The notes under the pieces: generated by a model | Seen by the model: the letters and a program-made list of their open reading frames with translations, nothing else | Database searches by the model: none | What the model was told of the DNA's origin: nothing | Translations under genes and position numbers: made by a program | Part shown: one piece after another, positions 15,629-24,371 of the stretch | How the letters are laid out: each line of letters starts with the position of its first letter | How positions within the stretch are numbered: the first letter of the stretch is position 1 | Source: Okeania hirsuta | Lineage (GTDB): Bacteria > Cyanobacteriota > Cyanobacteriia > Cyanobacteriales > Microcoleaceae | DNA: 40,908 bases | Assembly: GCF_003838195.1 (NCBI RefSeq) | Contig: NZ_RCBY01000049.1 | Coordinates: 1 to 40,908 of the forward strand | Direction of reading: 5' to 3'

Positions 15629-16279
15629 ATGACTATGCAACTTCGTGTTTATGTCCCACCTCATCCTTTAGTAAAACATTGGTTAGGCGTAGCTCGTGAC
15701 ATAAATACACCCTCTGCTCTATTTCGTTCTGCAATGACAGAATTAGGCCGATGGTTAACCTATGAAGCAATTCGAGATTGGTTACCAATAATAGAAACAA
15801 CAGTACAAACTCCTTTAGCTGAATGTCCTGCTACTTTTGTTAATCCTCAAGTCCCTGTCGTAGTAATACCAATTCTCCGAGCTGGTCTAGGATTATTAGA
15901 AGGGGCGCAAACTGTTTTACCTTTGGCATCCATCTATCATCTGGGAATAGTTAGAAATGAAGAAACTCTCGAACCTAGCTGTTATTTGAATAAACTGCCT
16001 CCCCAGTTGGCCCCTAATGCTCGGGTTTTGATTTGCGACCCAATGTTAGCTACTGGTGGAACAATTATGCAGGCCATGACTGAATTAACTGAGCGTGGGG
16101 TTGATGTTGCTTCAATCAGAATTATTTCTGTAGTAGCTGCTCCTCCTGCTCTACAAAAGTTGAGTGTTAGTTATCCTGACTTGGTTGTTTACACAGCAAC
16201 TATTGATGAGGTTGTTAATGATGTTGGCTATATTATACCAGGTCTTGGCGATGCTGGCGATCGAACTTTTGGTACTTAA
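15629..16279 (+). CDS. upp: Uracil phosphoribosyltransferase
   Basis: 216 residues, the standard length. It joins uracil and PRPP to give UMP in pyrimidine salvage in the cytoplasm. The PRPP loop is LICDPMLATGGTIMQA (about 131-146). Other hallmarks are VVVIPILRAGLGLLEGA, the PSCYLNKLP flexible segment, and the uracil-binding C-terminus GYIIPGLGDAGDRTFGT. The start is ATG 15629 (MTMQLRVYVPPHPL); the second ATG two codons on is equally possible. A heptamer array occupies the upstream ribosome-site region, so the gene may be leaderless or weakly translated. Divergent from crtH. Confidence 0.95.
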   Translation: MTMQLRVYVPPHPLVKHWLGVARDINTPSALFRSAMTELGRWLTYEAIRDWLPIIETTVQTPLAECPATFVNPQVPVVVIPILRAGLGLLEGAQTVLPLASIYHLGIVRNEETLEPSCYLNKLPPQLAPNARVLICDPMLATGGTIMQAMTELTERGVDVASIRIISVVAAPPALQKLSVSYPDLVVYTATIDEVVNDVGYIIPGLGDAGDRTFGT

Positions 16280-16881
16280 GTTATATCAAATCCGGTGGGG
16301 TTGCACATAGAATCTGGTTATAATATATATATCCAATATTAACGAAGTCAGAAATCAGAAGTCAAAAGTTATTTTTGTCACGGGGATTTGAGCAACTCTC
16401 CAAAAAGATTTTCCCTTAAAAGGCGGGGTTTTAAACCCAATTATTTTGATAAAAAATCAGATCAATTATCGCACTATTATTTATCAATTCTTTCCCTCTA
16501 CTCCCTACTCCCTTTTTTGGAGGATATGTTTAATATCTGTTGATAATTCTATAATTACTTCAATATTTCATCTTCCCTACTCCCCCACTCCCCCAAGGCT
16601 AATTCTTTGTCGTCAGAGAATATTTACAACCCTATATTTTTTTGAGATCCTGTGCTTCCCACAGTCCCCGCACTCCCCACCCCCCTCCTTTTTTCTCTGG
16701 TGACAATAAATTGACCCTGCCCCACTCCCCTACTCCCAACTATATAATAAGTATTCAACGGGATTTTATATTACTGGCCACTTGAAGCAAATCAAAATTA
16801 ATTTATTTTTGACATTCTATTAAGAATATGCTAGATTGTAATGATTAAAGATTAACATAAACGATTAGCTATTTGCTAAAT
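16280..16881. other. Intergenic region, dispersed repeats and C-rich tracts
   Basis: 16280-16300 carries a diverged copy of the TTATATCA-rTCCGGT repeat. 16339-16452 is the intergenic copy of the element found inside the DALR gene. 16455-16535 resembles the TAGACATCT MITE family interior (ATTTATCAATTCTTTCCCTC). 16570-16740 is rich in ACTCCCC/CCCACTCC runs. The frame open across this region (16446-16703) is repeat-derived. Confidence 0.6.
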
Positions 16882-17205
16882 ATGAGTAATAGAGATGGTT
16901 TTGCAAGTGGTTTGATTGCAGGAGCAGCAGTAGGCGGCTTAGTTGGTGGGTTATTGGGAATTTTAGTAGGAGCAAGGGTATCTAATGATGCAGATGAGGC
17001 AGAAAATTTATTAGAGACTCAAGATACTGAAAAACAAAAAGCCATAAAAGAATCAGAAATTATAGAAGAGACTCGTCAAACCTTGGAAGGTAAAATAGCC
17101 CAATTGAATCAAGCAATTGATGAAGTGCGCCAACAAATAAATGGTGTTAATGGAAGCTTGACAAATTCTGGGCGATCGCTCTCTGAAGAATCCTCAAATT
17201 ATTAA
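16882..17205 (+). CDS. Small YtxH-like membrane protein
   Basis: 107 residues. Residues 8-33 are a glycine/alanine-rich membrane segment (ASGLIAGAAVGGLVGGLLGI) like YtxH-domain proteins. It is followed by a charged helix rich in Glu, Gln and Ile (about 40-92) that is likely a coiled coil. ATG 16882 is chosen; an in-frame TTG three codons earlier is less likely. YtxH-like proteins are stress-associated, and the precise role is unknown. A HIP1 site (GCGATCGC) lies near the 3' end. No operon partner. Confidence 0.7.
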   Translation: MSNRDGFASGLIAGAAVGGLVGGLLGILVGARVSNDADEAENLLETQDTEKQKAIKESEIIEETRQTLEGKIAQLNQAIDEVRQQINGVNGSLTNSGRSLSEESSNY

Positions 17206-17336
17206 GAATAAATCTAGATTTTATGAAATAGATTTTATATATAGCCCAGAATGAAAGATGAATAAGGCAAAGCTGTGTTAAAATAGACTTTAATATCTAT
17301 GAATGAATTGTTTGTAGTTTCAGAATAATAACACTT

Positions 17337-17618
17337 ATGAATGCCTCCATAGGACTACTAGCACAAACTTTAGGAACATTTGTACAAATATATTTAATTT
17401 TAATGTTCATTAGGATCTTATTAAGTTGGTTCCCTAATATTAACTGGTACGATCCACCATTTTCTGTATTGAGTCAATTGACTGATCCTTATCTAAATAT
17501 ATTTCGTTCTATTATTCCACCCTTGGGAGGTATAGACTTTTCTCCTATAATTGCTATATTTGCTCTCCAGTTTGTTGCTCAAGTTTTGACTGGGTTACTA
17601 AATGGCTTGGCTTATTAG
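17337..17618 (+). CDS. YggT/Ycf19 family membrane protein
   Basis: 93 residues with two hydrophobic segments (about 8-30 and 66-90). Between them are the family hallmarks IRILLSWFPNINWYDPPFSV and LTDPYLNIFRSIIPPLGGID. Members in cyanobacteria and plastids (Ycf19, CCB3-like) sit in thylakoid or plasma membranes and are linked to cytochrome assembly or cell-division-related functions; the exact role here is not established. It is convergent with the following secreted-protein gene, with a shared stem-loop between them. Confidence 0.9.
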   Translation: MNASIGLLAQTLGTFVQIYLILMFIRILLSWFPNINWYDPPFSVLSQLTDPYLNIFRSIIPPLGGIDFSPIIAIFALQFVAQVLTGLLNGLAY

Positions 17619-17656
17619 TATCTATCAATATAGTTTTCTTTTAAAAAAAAACTTTG

Positions 17657-17701
17657 AGGCAGATTGAAAAAAGATATTAATTCTTAGAACTCAACCTGCC
17701 T
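17657..17701. terminator. Bidirectional terminator-like stem between convergent genes
   Basis: AGGCAGATTGA (17657-17667) pairs with TCAACCTGCCT (17691-17701) with one mismatch. It lies between the stop codons of the YggT gene and the minus-strand secreted-protein gene. An A-run upstream (17643-17651) would be a U-run on the minus strand. Confidence 0.5.
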
Positions 17702-17708
17702 TCAAGAA

Positions 17709-18167
17709 TTAAAAGCCATCAAATTCTTCTATAGTTTGCCACCGAACTTTATGAGAAAAGCCAGATGATTTAAACTGTTTAAGTCTCAATGGAGTAGGTA
17801 GGTTTGCTGGTACGGAAACTCTAATTTCAAAATCAGTTACACCTGGGGGGACTTTTTCAATTGACCCAAGTCTTGTACGATTTTGCATAACATTATTATT
17901 ATCAGCGTCATAGATACGCCCATATACATCAGCATCATACAAAGTTTTATCAGTAGAATTTTTAGCTTTACCACCGATAATAAAACAGTTAGCTGCCATA
18001 CTAGAACCACTGGAAATCATTCCTTTTTCTAAACTAGAGGGACATTCTTTGTATTCTAGGTCGTATAGTTGAACTGGAATTGCAGCCAAGGCAGTGCTAG
18101 TCCAGAGCCAAGTGACTATGGCAACAAGGGTAGATATCACAATATTGGAAAAAAATGGCGCTCTCAT
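17709..18167 (-). CDS. Secreted protein of unknown function
   Basis: 152 residues from ATG 18167, with a clear signal peptide: positive start, hydrophobic VISTLVAIVTWLWTSTALAA, cleavage near residue 29-31. The mature part has two cysteines (ECPSS and ANCFIIGG). Its central stretch, with GGKAKNSTDKTLYDADVYGR and VPPGVTDFEIRV, is reminiscent of FxLYD-type beta-sandwich domains found in exported proteins. An earlier in-frame start exists but would put 21 residues before the signal peptide. I do not recognise a function; export to periplasm or thylakoid lumen is inferred. Confidence 0.65.
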   Translation of the reverse strand: MRAPFFSNIVISTLVAIVTWLWTSTALAAIPVQLYDLEYKECPSSLEKGMISSGSSMAANCFIIGGKAKNSTDKTLYDADVYGRIYDADNNNVMQNRTRLGSIEKVPPGVTDFEIRVSVPANLPTPLRLKQFKSSGFSHKVRWQTIEEFDGF

Positions 18168-18354
18168 GTAATAAAAATTTAGAGTGAGAATTATAAGTAA
18201 CTCTAGCTTATTTTCTGAAAAGGTTATCAAAAAAAAATGAGTATAGTGAAACTAAGCAGCTAAAATAACCCTTGAATATATTGGTTATAGTCTGTCTTAA
18301 TAGTTTGCATTAACGTAACGTTGGGTAGAAAAAAATCCGTAGCAGACTATTGCT
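18168..18354. other. Intergenic region, nothing recognised
   Basis: This is AT-rich sequence between the secreted-protein gene and the repeat downstream of aroH. It probably contains the secreted-protein promoter; I cannot locate it with confidence. Confidence 0.5.
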
Positions 18355-18485
18355 ATTTCTTTTCTTTTGCAGGTTTAATACCCCACAGTCACTTGCAATA
18401 CTTAAAATTGCTTGGTGTTATCAGATACGGAGTGGCTGATCGTTGACTATCCATAAGCAACTCTGACTTCTGCCTTATGCCTTAT
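18355..18485 (-). repeat. 3'-end-associated repeat, copy after aroH
   Basis: It shares AGGCATAAGGCAGAAG, GCTTATGGATAGTC, AATTTTAAG and GGGGTATTAAACC with the copies after crtH and the beta-hydroxylase gene, in the same orientation, directly after the aroH stop. Confidence 0.75.
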
Positions 18486-18863
18486 TCAAGCTTTTTGCCA
18501 GTCAGGCCTCAAATTTTTTGCCCCTCGCAAATAGGTATGAACAATTTTTTTGGCCTGAGTTTCTGGCATATTCACATGAATCAAAAATCTAATACAACGT
18601 TCTAAACTACCTTCAACGTGCATCTGCTGCACATCTAATAAAGGTACATTATTCCAGTTGGGACGTTGGCGGGCGATCGCAGCAGGAAAAATAGCATCTA
18701 AGTCACGAGTCACAGAGAAAGTCGTACTAATAATTTGGCCTGGTTCGATTTGATTATGGTTCTCTAGCTCATCTAGTAGTTCCGTTACTGCCTCTTGAAT
18801 AGCTTCTTTTGAGTTTTCTGAGACAGTAGTTGCCCCACGAATTGCTTGAACTCGCCACACCAC
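18486..18863 (-). CDS. aroH: Chorismate mutase, AroH type
   Basis: 125 residues, the length of the trimeric AroH class. It turns chorismate into prephenate for Phe and Tyr synthesis. Family motifs are WRVQAIRGATTV at the N-terminus, the IISTTFSVTRDLDAIFPA core, and MHVEGSLERCIRFLIHVN; the Arg residues at 7, 64 and 90 correspond to the substrate-binding arginines. GTG 18863 is preceded by a good GGGAGGA site about 7 bases upstream; a second GTG directly follows and could also be used. It lies 37 bp after sppA on the same strand, probably in one operon, an arrangement I recall from other cyanobacteria. Confidence 0.92.
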   Translation of the reverse strand: MVWRVQAIRGATTVSENSKEAIQEAVTELLDELENHNQIEPGQIISTTFSVTRDLDAIFPAAIARQRPNWNNVPLLDVQQMHVEGSLERCIRFLIHVNMPETQAKKIVHTYLRGAKNLRPDWQKA

Positions 18864-18900
18864 ACCAAAATCCTCCCAATCAACAACTTTTTATTTTAAC

Positions 18901-19719
18901 TTAAGGTCGATACAGCCACAAAGGTAAACCATTGGTAGAAACTTCAAATTCTACCCAACTTTGAGCTGCCGACAGTTTTGATGATACCTGATTATTACCC
19001 AAAACTCGATTTACTAGAGATTTTGGTTTTTCGAGAGTACAACTCTCCGTCTTCTCTGGGTCTAATTTTATCAGTTCACAAAGCCATTTACGGGCATCTT
19101 CTTCAGTACCTAAACGGTCAACCACACCTAATTCTAATGCCTGTTCTCCTGTAAAAATTCGGCCATCTGCAAAACTTCTGACAGTTTCTACAGCTAAATT
19201 TCGCGCCTCAGCCACTATTTTGACAAACTGTTGATAACTATTATCAATCAAGTCTTGGAGAATTTGCTTTTCTGTATCTGTCATTTCTCGGTCGAAAGCT
19301 AATATATCTTTGTATGGGCCAGATTTTACTACTTTAAAAGAAACCCCTACTCTTTCCAAAAGACGTTCTATATTGTTGCCCCGCAAAATCACCCCAATAC
19401 TACCTGTAATTGTCCCAGGGTTAGACACAATATGTTGAGAACCCATGCCGATATACACGCCCCCAGAGGCTGAAATATTGCCGAAGCTAGATACAATTTT
19501 GACTTTATCTTGCAAATTTTTCAGGGCATTGTAAATTTCGTGAGAGTCAGCAACAGTACCTCCGGGACTATCAATTCTCAGTAACAGACCTGGAAACTTT
19601 CTTTCTTCTACCGTTTTCAGTGCTTCTAAAACTCGTTTTCTGGTGTCGCTCGCGATGACACCATTAATTTCAATTCGGGCAATTTGTTTACGATACCGAG
19701 GCTTAAATGGCCAAATCAT
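18901..19719 (-). CDS. sppA: Signal peptide peptidase SppA, short form
   Basis: 272 residues. A Ser-Lys protease of family S49, which degrades cleaved signal peptides. Visible motifs are LLLRIDSPGGTVADSHEIY, the nucleophile Ser85 in SASGGVYI, GTITGSIGV, and the general-base Lys137 in SGPYKDI. The C-terminus has ADGRIFTGEQALELGVVDRLG, the S49 dimer segment. The N-terminus (MIWPFKPRYRKQIARIEI) has no evident transmembrane helix, so this is the short, single-domain type and may be peripheral. First gene of a likely sppA-aroH operon. Confidence 0.92.
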   Translation of the reverse strand: MIWPFKPRYRKQIARIEINGVIASDTRKRVLEALKTVEERKFPGLLLRIDSPGGTVADSHEIYNALKNLQDKVKIVSSFGNISASGGVYIGMGSQHIVSNPGTITGSIGVILRGNNIERLLERVGVSFKVVKSGPYKDILAFDREMTDTEKQILQDLIDNSYQQFVKIVAEARNLAVETVRSFADGRIFTGEQALELGVVDRLGTEEDARKWLCELIKLDPEKTESCTLEKPKSLVNRVLGNNQVSSKLSAAQSWVEFEVSTNGLPLWLYRP

Positions 19720-19939
19720 ACTTTGTATTCAGTCAAAAGTCAAATTTAATCATAGCACAAATTATTTAAGTTAATTTAATAACATATTTAACTTAAATTG
19801 TCAATTAAGATGATATTTAATGAATATTTTGAAATTTTGCTTTATTATTAGTTAAACAAATTTCATGATACATAATATTTATGAAAAATTGTAACAATTT
19901 GTAAATAAGATTTTAATATTAATACTTAAAATAGTAGCT

Positions 19940-21013
19940 ATGCAGCTAAAACTGACTAACTCAAAATTTCCCTTTACTCCACTGTTACTAATTGCTCCCT
20001 TTTTCTTCTGGGGAACAGCAATGGTAGCAATGAAAGGTGTTATTCCTCAGACAACACCATTTTTTATGGCAGCAATGCGTATATTGCCAGCAGGTATATT
20101 ACTGTTACTGGTAGGAATGATTCAGGGAAGACCTCAACCACAAGGAAAAATAGCTTGGTTGTGGATTTTATTATTTGCCTTAGTAGATGGTGCTTTGTTT
20201 CAGGGGTTTTTGGCTCAAGGGTTAGTCAGAACAGGTGCTGGTTTGGGTTCGGTGATGATTGACTCCCAACCTTTGGCAGTAGCTATTTTATCATTATGGC
20301 TATTTCAAGAGAGAATTAGATTTTGGGGTTGGTTAGGGTTAGGTATTGGTGTTTTTGGTATTAGTTTAATTGGTTTACCTGATGAATGGATCGGGAGTTT
20401 GCTGCATCCAGAAACAATAGAAGCATCTCTGGGAATAGATGCACTGTTTCAAAGTGGAGAATGGTTGATGTTATTAGCATCTCTATCTATGGCAGTAGGA
20501 ACAGTATTAGTGCGTTGGGTTTGTAAATATAATGACCCAGTTATGGCAACTGGTTGGCATTTAATTTTAGGTGGTGTTCCATTACTTGCTCTTTCCGCAG
20601 GGTTTGAGTCTGGACAGTGGGTAAATATTGATGGGTATGCTTGGATAGCTATGGGTTATGCAACTATTTTCGGCAGCGCGATCGCCTATGGTTTATTCTT
20701 TTATTTTGCTTCTTCTGGAAATCTTACAAGTTTAAGTGCTTTAACTTTTCTAACTCCAATTTTTGCTTTATTGTTTGGCAATTTGTTTTTAGGAGAAGTT
20801 TTGAGTTCGTTACAGTCAGTGGGAGTGGGTTTGACTTTAGTTAGTATTTATTTGATTAATCAACGGGATGTATTAGCTGAGAAGTTGAAATTGAAGAGTT
20901 CAAAACAAGAAGATATTTCAAGTACTAATTCTGGCAAATTATTGAAACAGTCTCAACAGCAACCAGTTGAAGTGAATGTACAAGTTGGTGTTGAAATATC
21001 AGAGAAAATTTAA
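19940..21013 (+). CDS. DMT-superfamily (EamA) transporter
   Basis: 357 residues with about ten transmembrane helices arranged as two EamA repeats (about 17-148 and 172-310). Typical features are FFWGTAMVAMKGVIP in helix 1, the Arg in MRILPAG, LFQERIRFWGWLGLGIGV at the end of repeat one, and LFGNLFLGEVLSSLQSVGVGL at the end of repeat two. The last 45 residues are hydrophilic and Gln/Ser-rich, likely cytoplasmic. DMT members export amino acids, nucleobases or other metabolites; the substrate here cannot be told from sequence. Divergent from sppA. Confidence 0.88.
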   Translation: MQLKLTNSKFPFTPLLLIAPFFFWGTAMVAMKGVIPQTTPFFMAAMRILPAGILLLLVGMIQGRPQPQGKIAWLWILLFALVDGALFQGFLAQGLVRTGAGLGSVMIDSQPLAVAILSLWLFQERIRFWGWLGLGIGVFGISLIGLPDEWIGSLLHPETIEASLGIDALFQSGEWLMLLASLSMAVGTVLVRWVCKYNDPVMATGWHLILGGVPLLALSAGFESGQWVNIDGYAWIAMGYATIFGSAIAYGLFFYFASSGNLTSLSALTFLTPIFALLFGNLFLGEVLSSLQSVGVGLTLVSIYLINQRDVLAEKLKLKSSKQEDISSTNSGKLLKQSQQQPVEVNVQVGVEISEKI

Positions 21014-21160
21014 CCAAAGGAAAATTAGGCGTTGGTGATGCGTGGCTATGATTGTGCTTTAATGGCTATTGCTTAACTATTAACTGAAAAGCATTTTATA
21101 TTTTGCCAAATTTAGGTTTCATAGCTTGATTCACCAACGCCGAAAATTAAATTGAGAAGT

Positions 21161-21236
21161 TATATCAAGTCCGGTTGAATGCTTATAATAAAAAATGGAT
21201 GCTTTGTAGGTTGGGTAGAACGAAGTGAAACCCAAC
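21161..21236 (+). repeat. Dispersed repeat TTATATCAAGTCCGGTTGAA plus GTTGGGT hairpin
   Basis: The first 20 bases match the block at about 2832 with one or two changes. A 7-bp stem, GTTGGGT (21210-21216) with ACCCAAC (21230-21236), follows. This is typical cyanobacterial repeat clutter downstream of the transporter. Confidence 0.6.
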
Positions 21237-21287
21237 AACAAGCTTGTGTCTATTGGGTTCTGGTGGTGAGGGTATTTCTCTGCTTAC

Positions 21288-21563
21288 TTACTGGATAGAG
21301 ATTTCTAGGAGTTTTTTCTTCTCTAGTAGCGATCGCCTCTCCTCAACTCTATCGCTTAAGATTTCTCCAGCTTGAACAGTTTGCCCCGACTTTATCTTCA
21401 AGTTATAGGGGTTGCTGAGAGTAAGGTTAATTTTCAAGCTCCTAGGAATGTCACTGCTTTTTTTCTCTACAGGTTGATTCTCTGCTCTTAGTATTGGTAC
21501 AGCAGAAGGAACTGGGGCTGGAATTGGTTTGCAGGGTGGACATCTAATGTTTGTGAGCCAAAA
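21288..21563 (-). pseudogene. Remnant of a protein with a lipoyl-like hammerhead segment
   Basis: A 91-codon frame bounded by stops and without a start codon. It contains a proline-rich linker (CPPCKPIPAPVPSAVP) and then LTLSNPYNLKIKSGQTVQAG followed by EILSDRVEERRSLLEKKKLL. The GQTVQAGEIL turn is like biotinyl/lipoyl-type hammerhead folds, followed by a charged helix. The parent gene is not identifiable to me. The flanks are repeat-rich, consistent with a decayed gene. Confidence 0.45.
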
Positions 21564-22056
21564 TTAGCATCATTAGTATTAATATCGGCCTATTTTTTAA
21601 TTAGTGCTTAAGTTTTGTGAAGACACGCCTTCGTGTCTCTGGAAACCTACTATAAATTTTACTTATGAGTGCAACATTTCTCCCTTGTTATACGGGTTTT
21701 ACTTATTAAACACTTCATAAATTTCAACATTATCTTGTAAATAAATTTGCAGCCATTGACAATCTAAATATTATTTTTAATATAATTTTATAAATATTTA
21801 CTACAAATATTGTTCCCAAAAACGACTGTTTTGTAGTCTTTCAAATCCAATTAGTATTGTTTAGTTAAGTTATGGAAACTTTTATGGTTTTATCTATAAT
21901 TTAGAAGTATTTTAAAAACTAATATATTTACAGATTTTTACTTGATAAAGATTTGTTTAAAGATGCTAGTTTGCTATTGCTTTATTTTTGTTGTTAGCAA
22001 TATTATTAGGGAGTCAATAAATTTGGCAGAGTAACTCCAAAATTATTTATAGGTAT
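21564..22056. other. Intergenic region upstream of the exported-protein operon
   Basis: About 490 AT-rich bases with no gene. GACACGCCTTCGTGTC near 21624 is a perfect short hairpin. The operon promoter probably lies in 21900-22040, but no clear -35/-10 pair stands out. Confidence 0.5.
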
Positions 22057-23028
22057 ATGATTAAACATAATTATAAACTTACTAAGTTCTTGGCCTCTGG
22101 TACAGCAGCACTTAGTGTCCTTGCTGGTTTTGATATTTTCACTTCTCCAGTGCTAGCTGCTACTTTTTTTCATCTGAATGCTGATTATGCCAATATATCC
22201 GATGTTACTGCACAAGGTTTCGAGGTAGTCCTCCTTAATGAATCAGCTACGATAAGCATTGATGAAAGTACAATACGAACTGTGCCTGGGTTAAATAGAC
22301 CTGATGCATTTCCGCCTGGTATTTCACAACCTTCACTTAATTTGTCTAATTCAACTCCCCGTAATAACAATACAAATCGAGTAATTCTTGATTATGAAGG
22401 TACAACAGGGGAGACAGTTGCTCCGAATCAATATATACACATTTTGGCAGACGGTTGTTATGAAAGTGGTAGAGTAAAGGTTGAAAGAACAAACTTTACT
22501 CTCGGTACAAGTACTCCAATCTCTCCTGAATTAGCAATGCCAGGTTGGTTTTATTTTGGTGAGACTCCAGGAGTGAGTTGTAGTTCCGAGGACACTACAT
22601 TTTTAGTAGCTCAGGATACCGCACCTTTAGCAACTGAGGATACACCTGACCTTTTTAGCATTTTTAGATTAAATCTTCTTGATGATAGCGACCAAGTATT
22701 TTCACACATTTTTCTCGAATTTGAAGGCACTGGTGAAGTAGCTTTTTTCAATGACTTGCAACAAGAAGATTTAAGGTTTACTGTTCAATCACAATTAGTA
22801 AGTGAGTTTATTCCCACCGAAGAGTTAACTGTTGAACTCGATGGTTTTAGCCTTCCATCTTCTCTGATTGAATTAAATCCGGGTGAAGAAATACGGGTGG
22901 ATGCTAATGAAAAAGTTCCTGAAAATTCTTTTCTTTTTGGACTATTATTGCTGGGATCATTAGGTTCAATTTCAATTTTGAAGCAAAAACTAAATTTTCC
23001 AAATCAAGTAAATGTTAATGAACACTAA
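22057..23028 (+). CDS. Exported protein with PEP-CTERM-like sorting signal
   Basis: 323 residues. The N-terminal signal peptide (TAALSVLAGFDIFTSPVLAA) has its cleavage near residue 34. The C-terminus has the tripartite PEP-CTERM layout: VPEN (instead of VPEP), a hydrophobic helix FLFGLLLLGSLGSISIL, and a basic end KQK, though with about 13 extra residues after it. Such tails direct exosortase-dependent surface sorting. The body is an all-beta type sequence of unknown function. Its last 17 bases overlap the protease gene, so the two are translationally coupled. First gene of a three-gene operon. Confidence 0.75.
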   Translation: MIKHNYKLTKFLASGTAALSVLAGFDIFTSPVLAATFFHLNADYANISDVTAQGFEVVLLNESATISIDESTIRTVPGLNRPDAFPPGISQPSLNLSNSTPRNNNTNRVILDYEGTTGETVAPNQYIHILADGCYESGRVKVERTNFTLGTSTPISPELAMPGWFYFGETPGVSCSSEDTTFLVAQDTAPLATEDTPDLFSIFRLNLLDDSDQVFSHIFLEFEGTGEVAFFNDLQQEDLRFTVQSQLVSEFIPTEELTVELDGFSLPSSLIELNPGEEIRVDANEKVPENSFLFGLLLLGSLGSISILKQKLNFPNQVNVNEH

Positions 23029-24364
23029 AGAAATAATAAATGTGGGAATCTCCAAGTGGTGGAGAACTCCTACAGTTACTCTATCCTATATAGTCTGGGC
23101 TACAATCAGCAGCACAACCGCCCAAGCTCAGGTAATAGATCGGTACTTTACGATTCAGCCGATCCAAGTATGCAATAATGCAGGTGTTAACTGTGCCCCT
23201 ACACCGCTTTTTGAAGCAGAAGTGGAGAAGATTTATAGGCAGGCTGGTATAGCTCCTCTATTTTTGCCAACGACTCAACTAGACAATACCGCTCTTCTCC
23301 AGACGCCGGGGATAGCTACTCTCGATCAGCCTGGAAATGGTCAACATCCTAACCCCACTACCATCAATGCTTGGTTTGTAGAAGAGTTAGAAACAGATCC
23401 CGGATTTGTCCTCTATGGTCAAGCCTGGCTAAATGCAAACGGAGTAGCAATTAACGGAACCGCCGTCGAAAACTTTAATGGAGGTAATGGACGTAGAGAT
23501 ACCCTAGCACATGAAATAGGACATAACTTTGGCCTTGAACACAATAATTTTGGAGCAGGGGGAGCTAATAATCTGATGACCAGAGGTGCAGATCGAACAG
23601 TGCCGGATGGTCTAGCTAACATCTTTCCTGAAGGCGCTGACCTCAGCCAACTAACACCAGAACAAATCACCCAGATTCGTAGCAGCCCTCTACTCAATCA
23701 AGCATCTCAAGTAATTGTAGATACAAATGGTTCGACACCAATTGACTCCGATGATTTTTTCCTTGTTGAGTTTCAGGATGGGCCTGCGGGGGTTTTTCTG
23801 GAAAGCCTAACCCTTGACCTTGCACCCACTAACACATTTTTTGATACGATTGATAATGCTCCATTTTCTGTCTTCCCAGGTGGCGATGGCTCACCATTTA
23901 TGGTTTCAAATTTAAACGGTATTAACAGCGCCGAGATTATGCTTATGGGAGGCAATGATTCTCTTGATGGAACGCAGGAGCTAACTCTAAACTTTACTCC
24001 AAATTCTTTTACTGTGGGCGATTCGTTCAGATTTGGGGTCGATATCGATCTTTTCAGTAGTATAGATCAGTTTGGTGCAACGCCGGAGGACTTGATAGGT
24101 TCTCTTTTCTCGTTTACCTTTAGCGACGGCTTTGGCTCTCAAGCGGAAATAGAAAACGATCTAATAGCAAACTCCATCGTGCCAATGAATATTCTGACCT
24201 TCAACGGCCAGCCTATGGGAGGACCTCAAATCCCACCGGGAACTATCACCGACCCCGATCCGGAGCCAGAACAAGTATCCGAGCCAAAGAATACGATTGC
24301 TATATTACTTATCGGACTAGGAGGCTTATACCTTCATATGAAAAGGCGTTATAGCAGAGCATGA
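23012..24364 (+). CDS. Secreted metzincin-type zinc metalloprotease with C-terminal anchor
   Basis: 450 residues. Signal peptide about 1-39, ending in TTAQAQ. The zinc site is HEIGHNFGLEH (His167, Glu168, His171, His177), the extended HExxHxxGxxH of metzincins, and a Met-turn candidate NLMTRG (Met189) follows closely. The second half is a beta-rich domain of unknown kind. The C-terminus has SEPKNTIAILLIGLGGLYLH followed by MKRRYSRA, a PEP-CTERM-like sorting helix. The DNA looks richer in G+C than its neighbours by eye (for example 23280-23520), which hints at transfer. It starts inside the end of the upstream gene; ATG 23012 or 23018. Likely processes surface or matrix proteins. Confidence 0.82.
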   Translation: MLMNTKEIINVGISKWWRTPTVTLSYIVWATISSTTAQAQVIDRYFTIQPIQVCNNAGVNCAPTPLFEAEVEKIYRQAGIAPLFLPTTQLDNTALLQTPGIATLDQPGNGQHPNPTTINAWFVEELETDPGFVLYGQAWLNANGVAINGTAVENFNGGNGRRDTLAHEIGHNFGLEHNNFGAGGANNLMTRGADRTVPDGLANIFPEGADLSQLTPEQITQIRSSPLLNQASQVIVDTNGSTPIDSDDFFLVEFQDGPAGVFLESLTLDLAPTNTFFDTIDNAPFSVFPGGDGSPFMVSNLNGINSAEIMLMGGNDSLDGTQELTLNFTPNSFTVGDSFRFGVDIDLFSSIDQFGATPEDLIGSLFSFTFSDGFGSQAEIENDLIANSIVPMNILTFNGQPMGGPQIPPGTITDPDPEPEQVSEPKNTIAILLIGLGGLYLHMKRRYSRA

Positions 24365-24371
24365 AATACCT

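Noticed and set aside
16446-16703. Possible 85-residue protein
   Set aside because: The frame runs through dispersed repeat and C-rich tracts, has no ribosome site and no recognisable domain.
16873-17205. Gas vesicle protein
   Set aside because: YtxH-like proteins are sometimes named so, but there is no gvp neighbourhood and no GvpA-type sequence.
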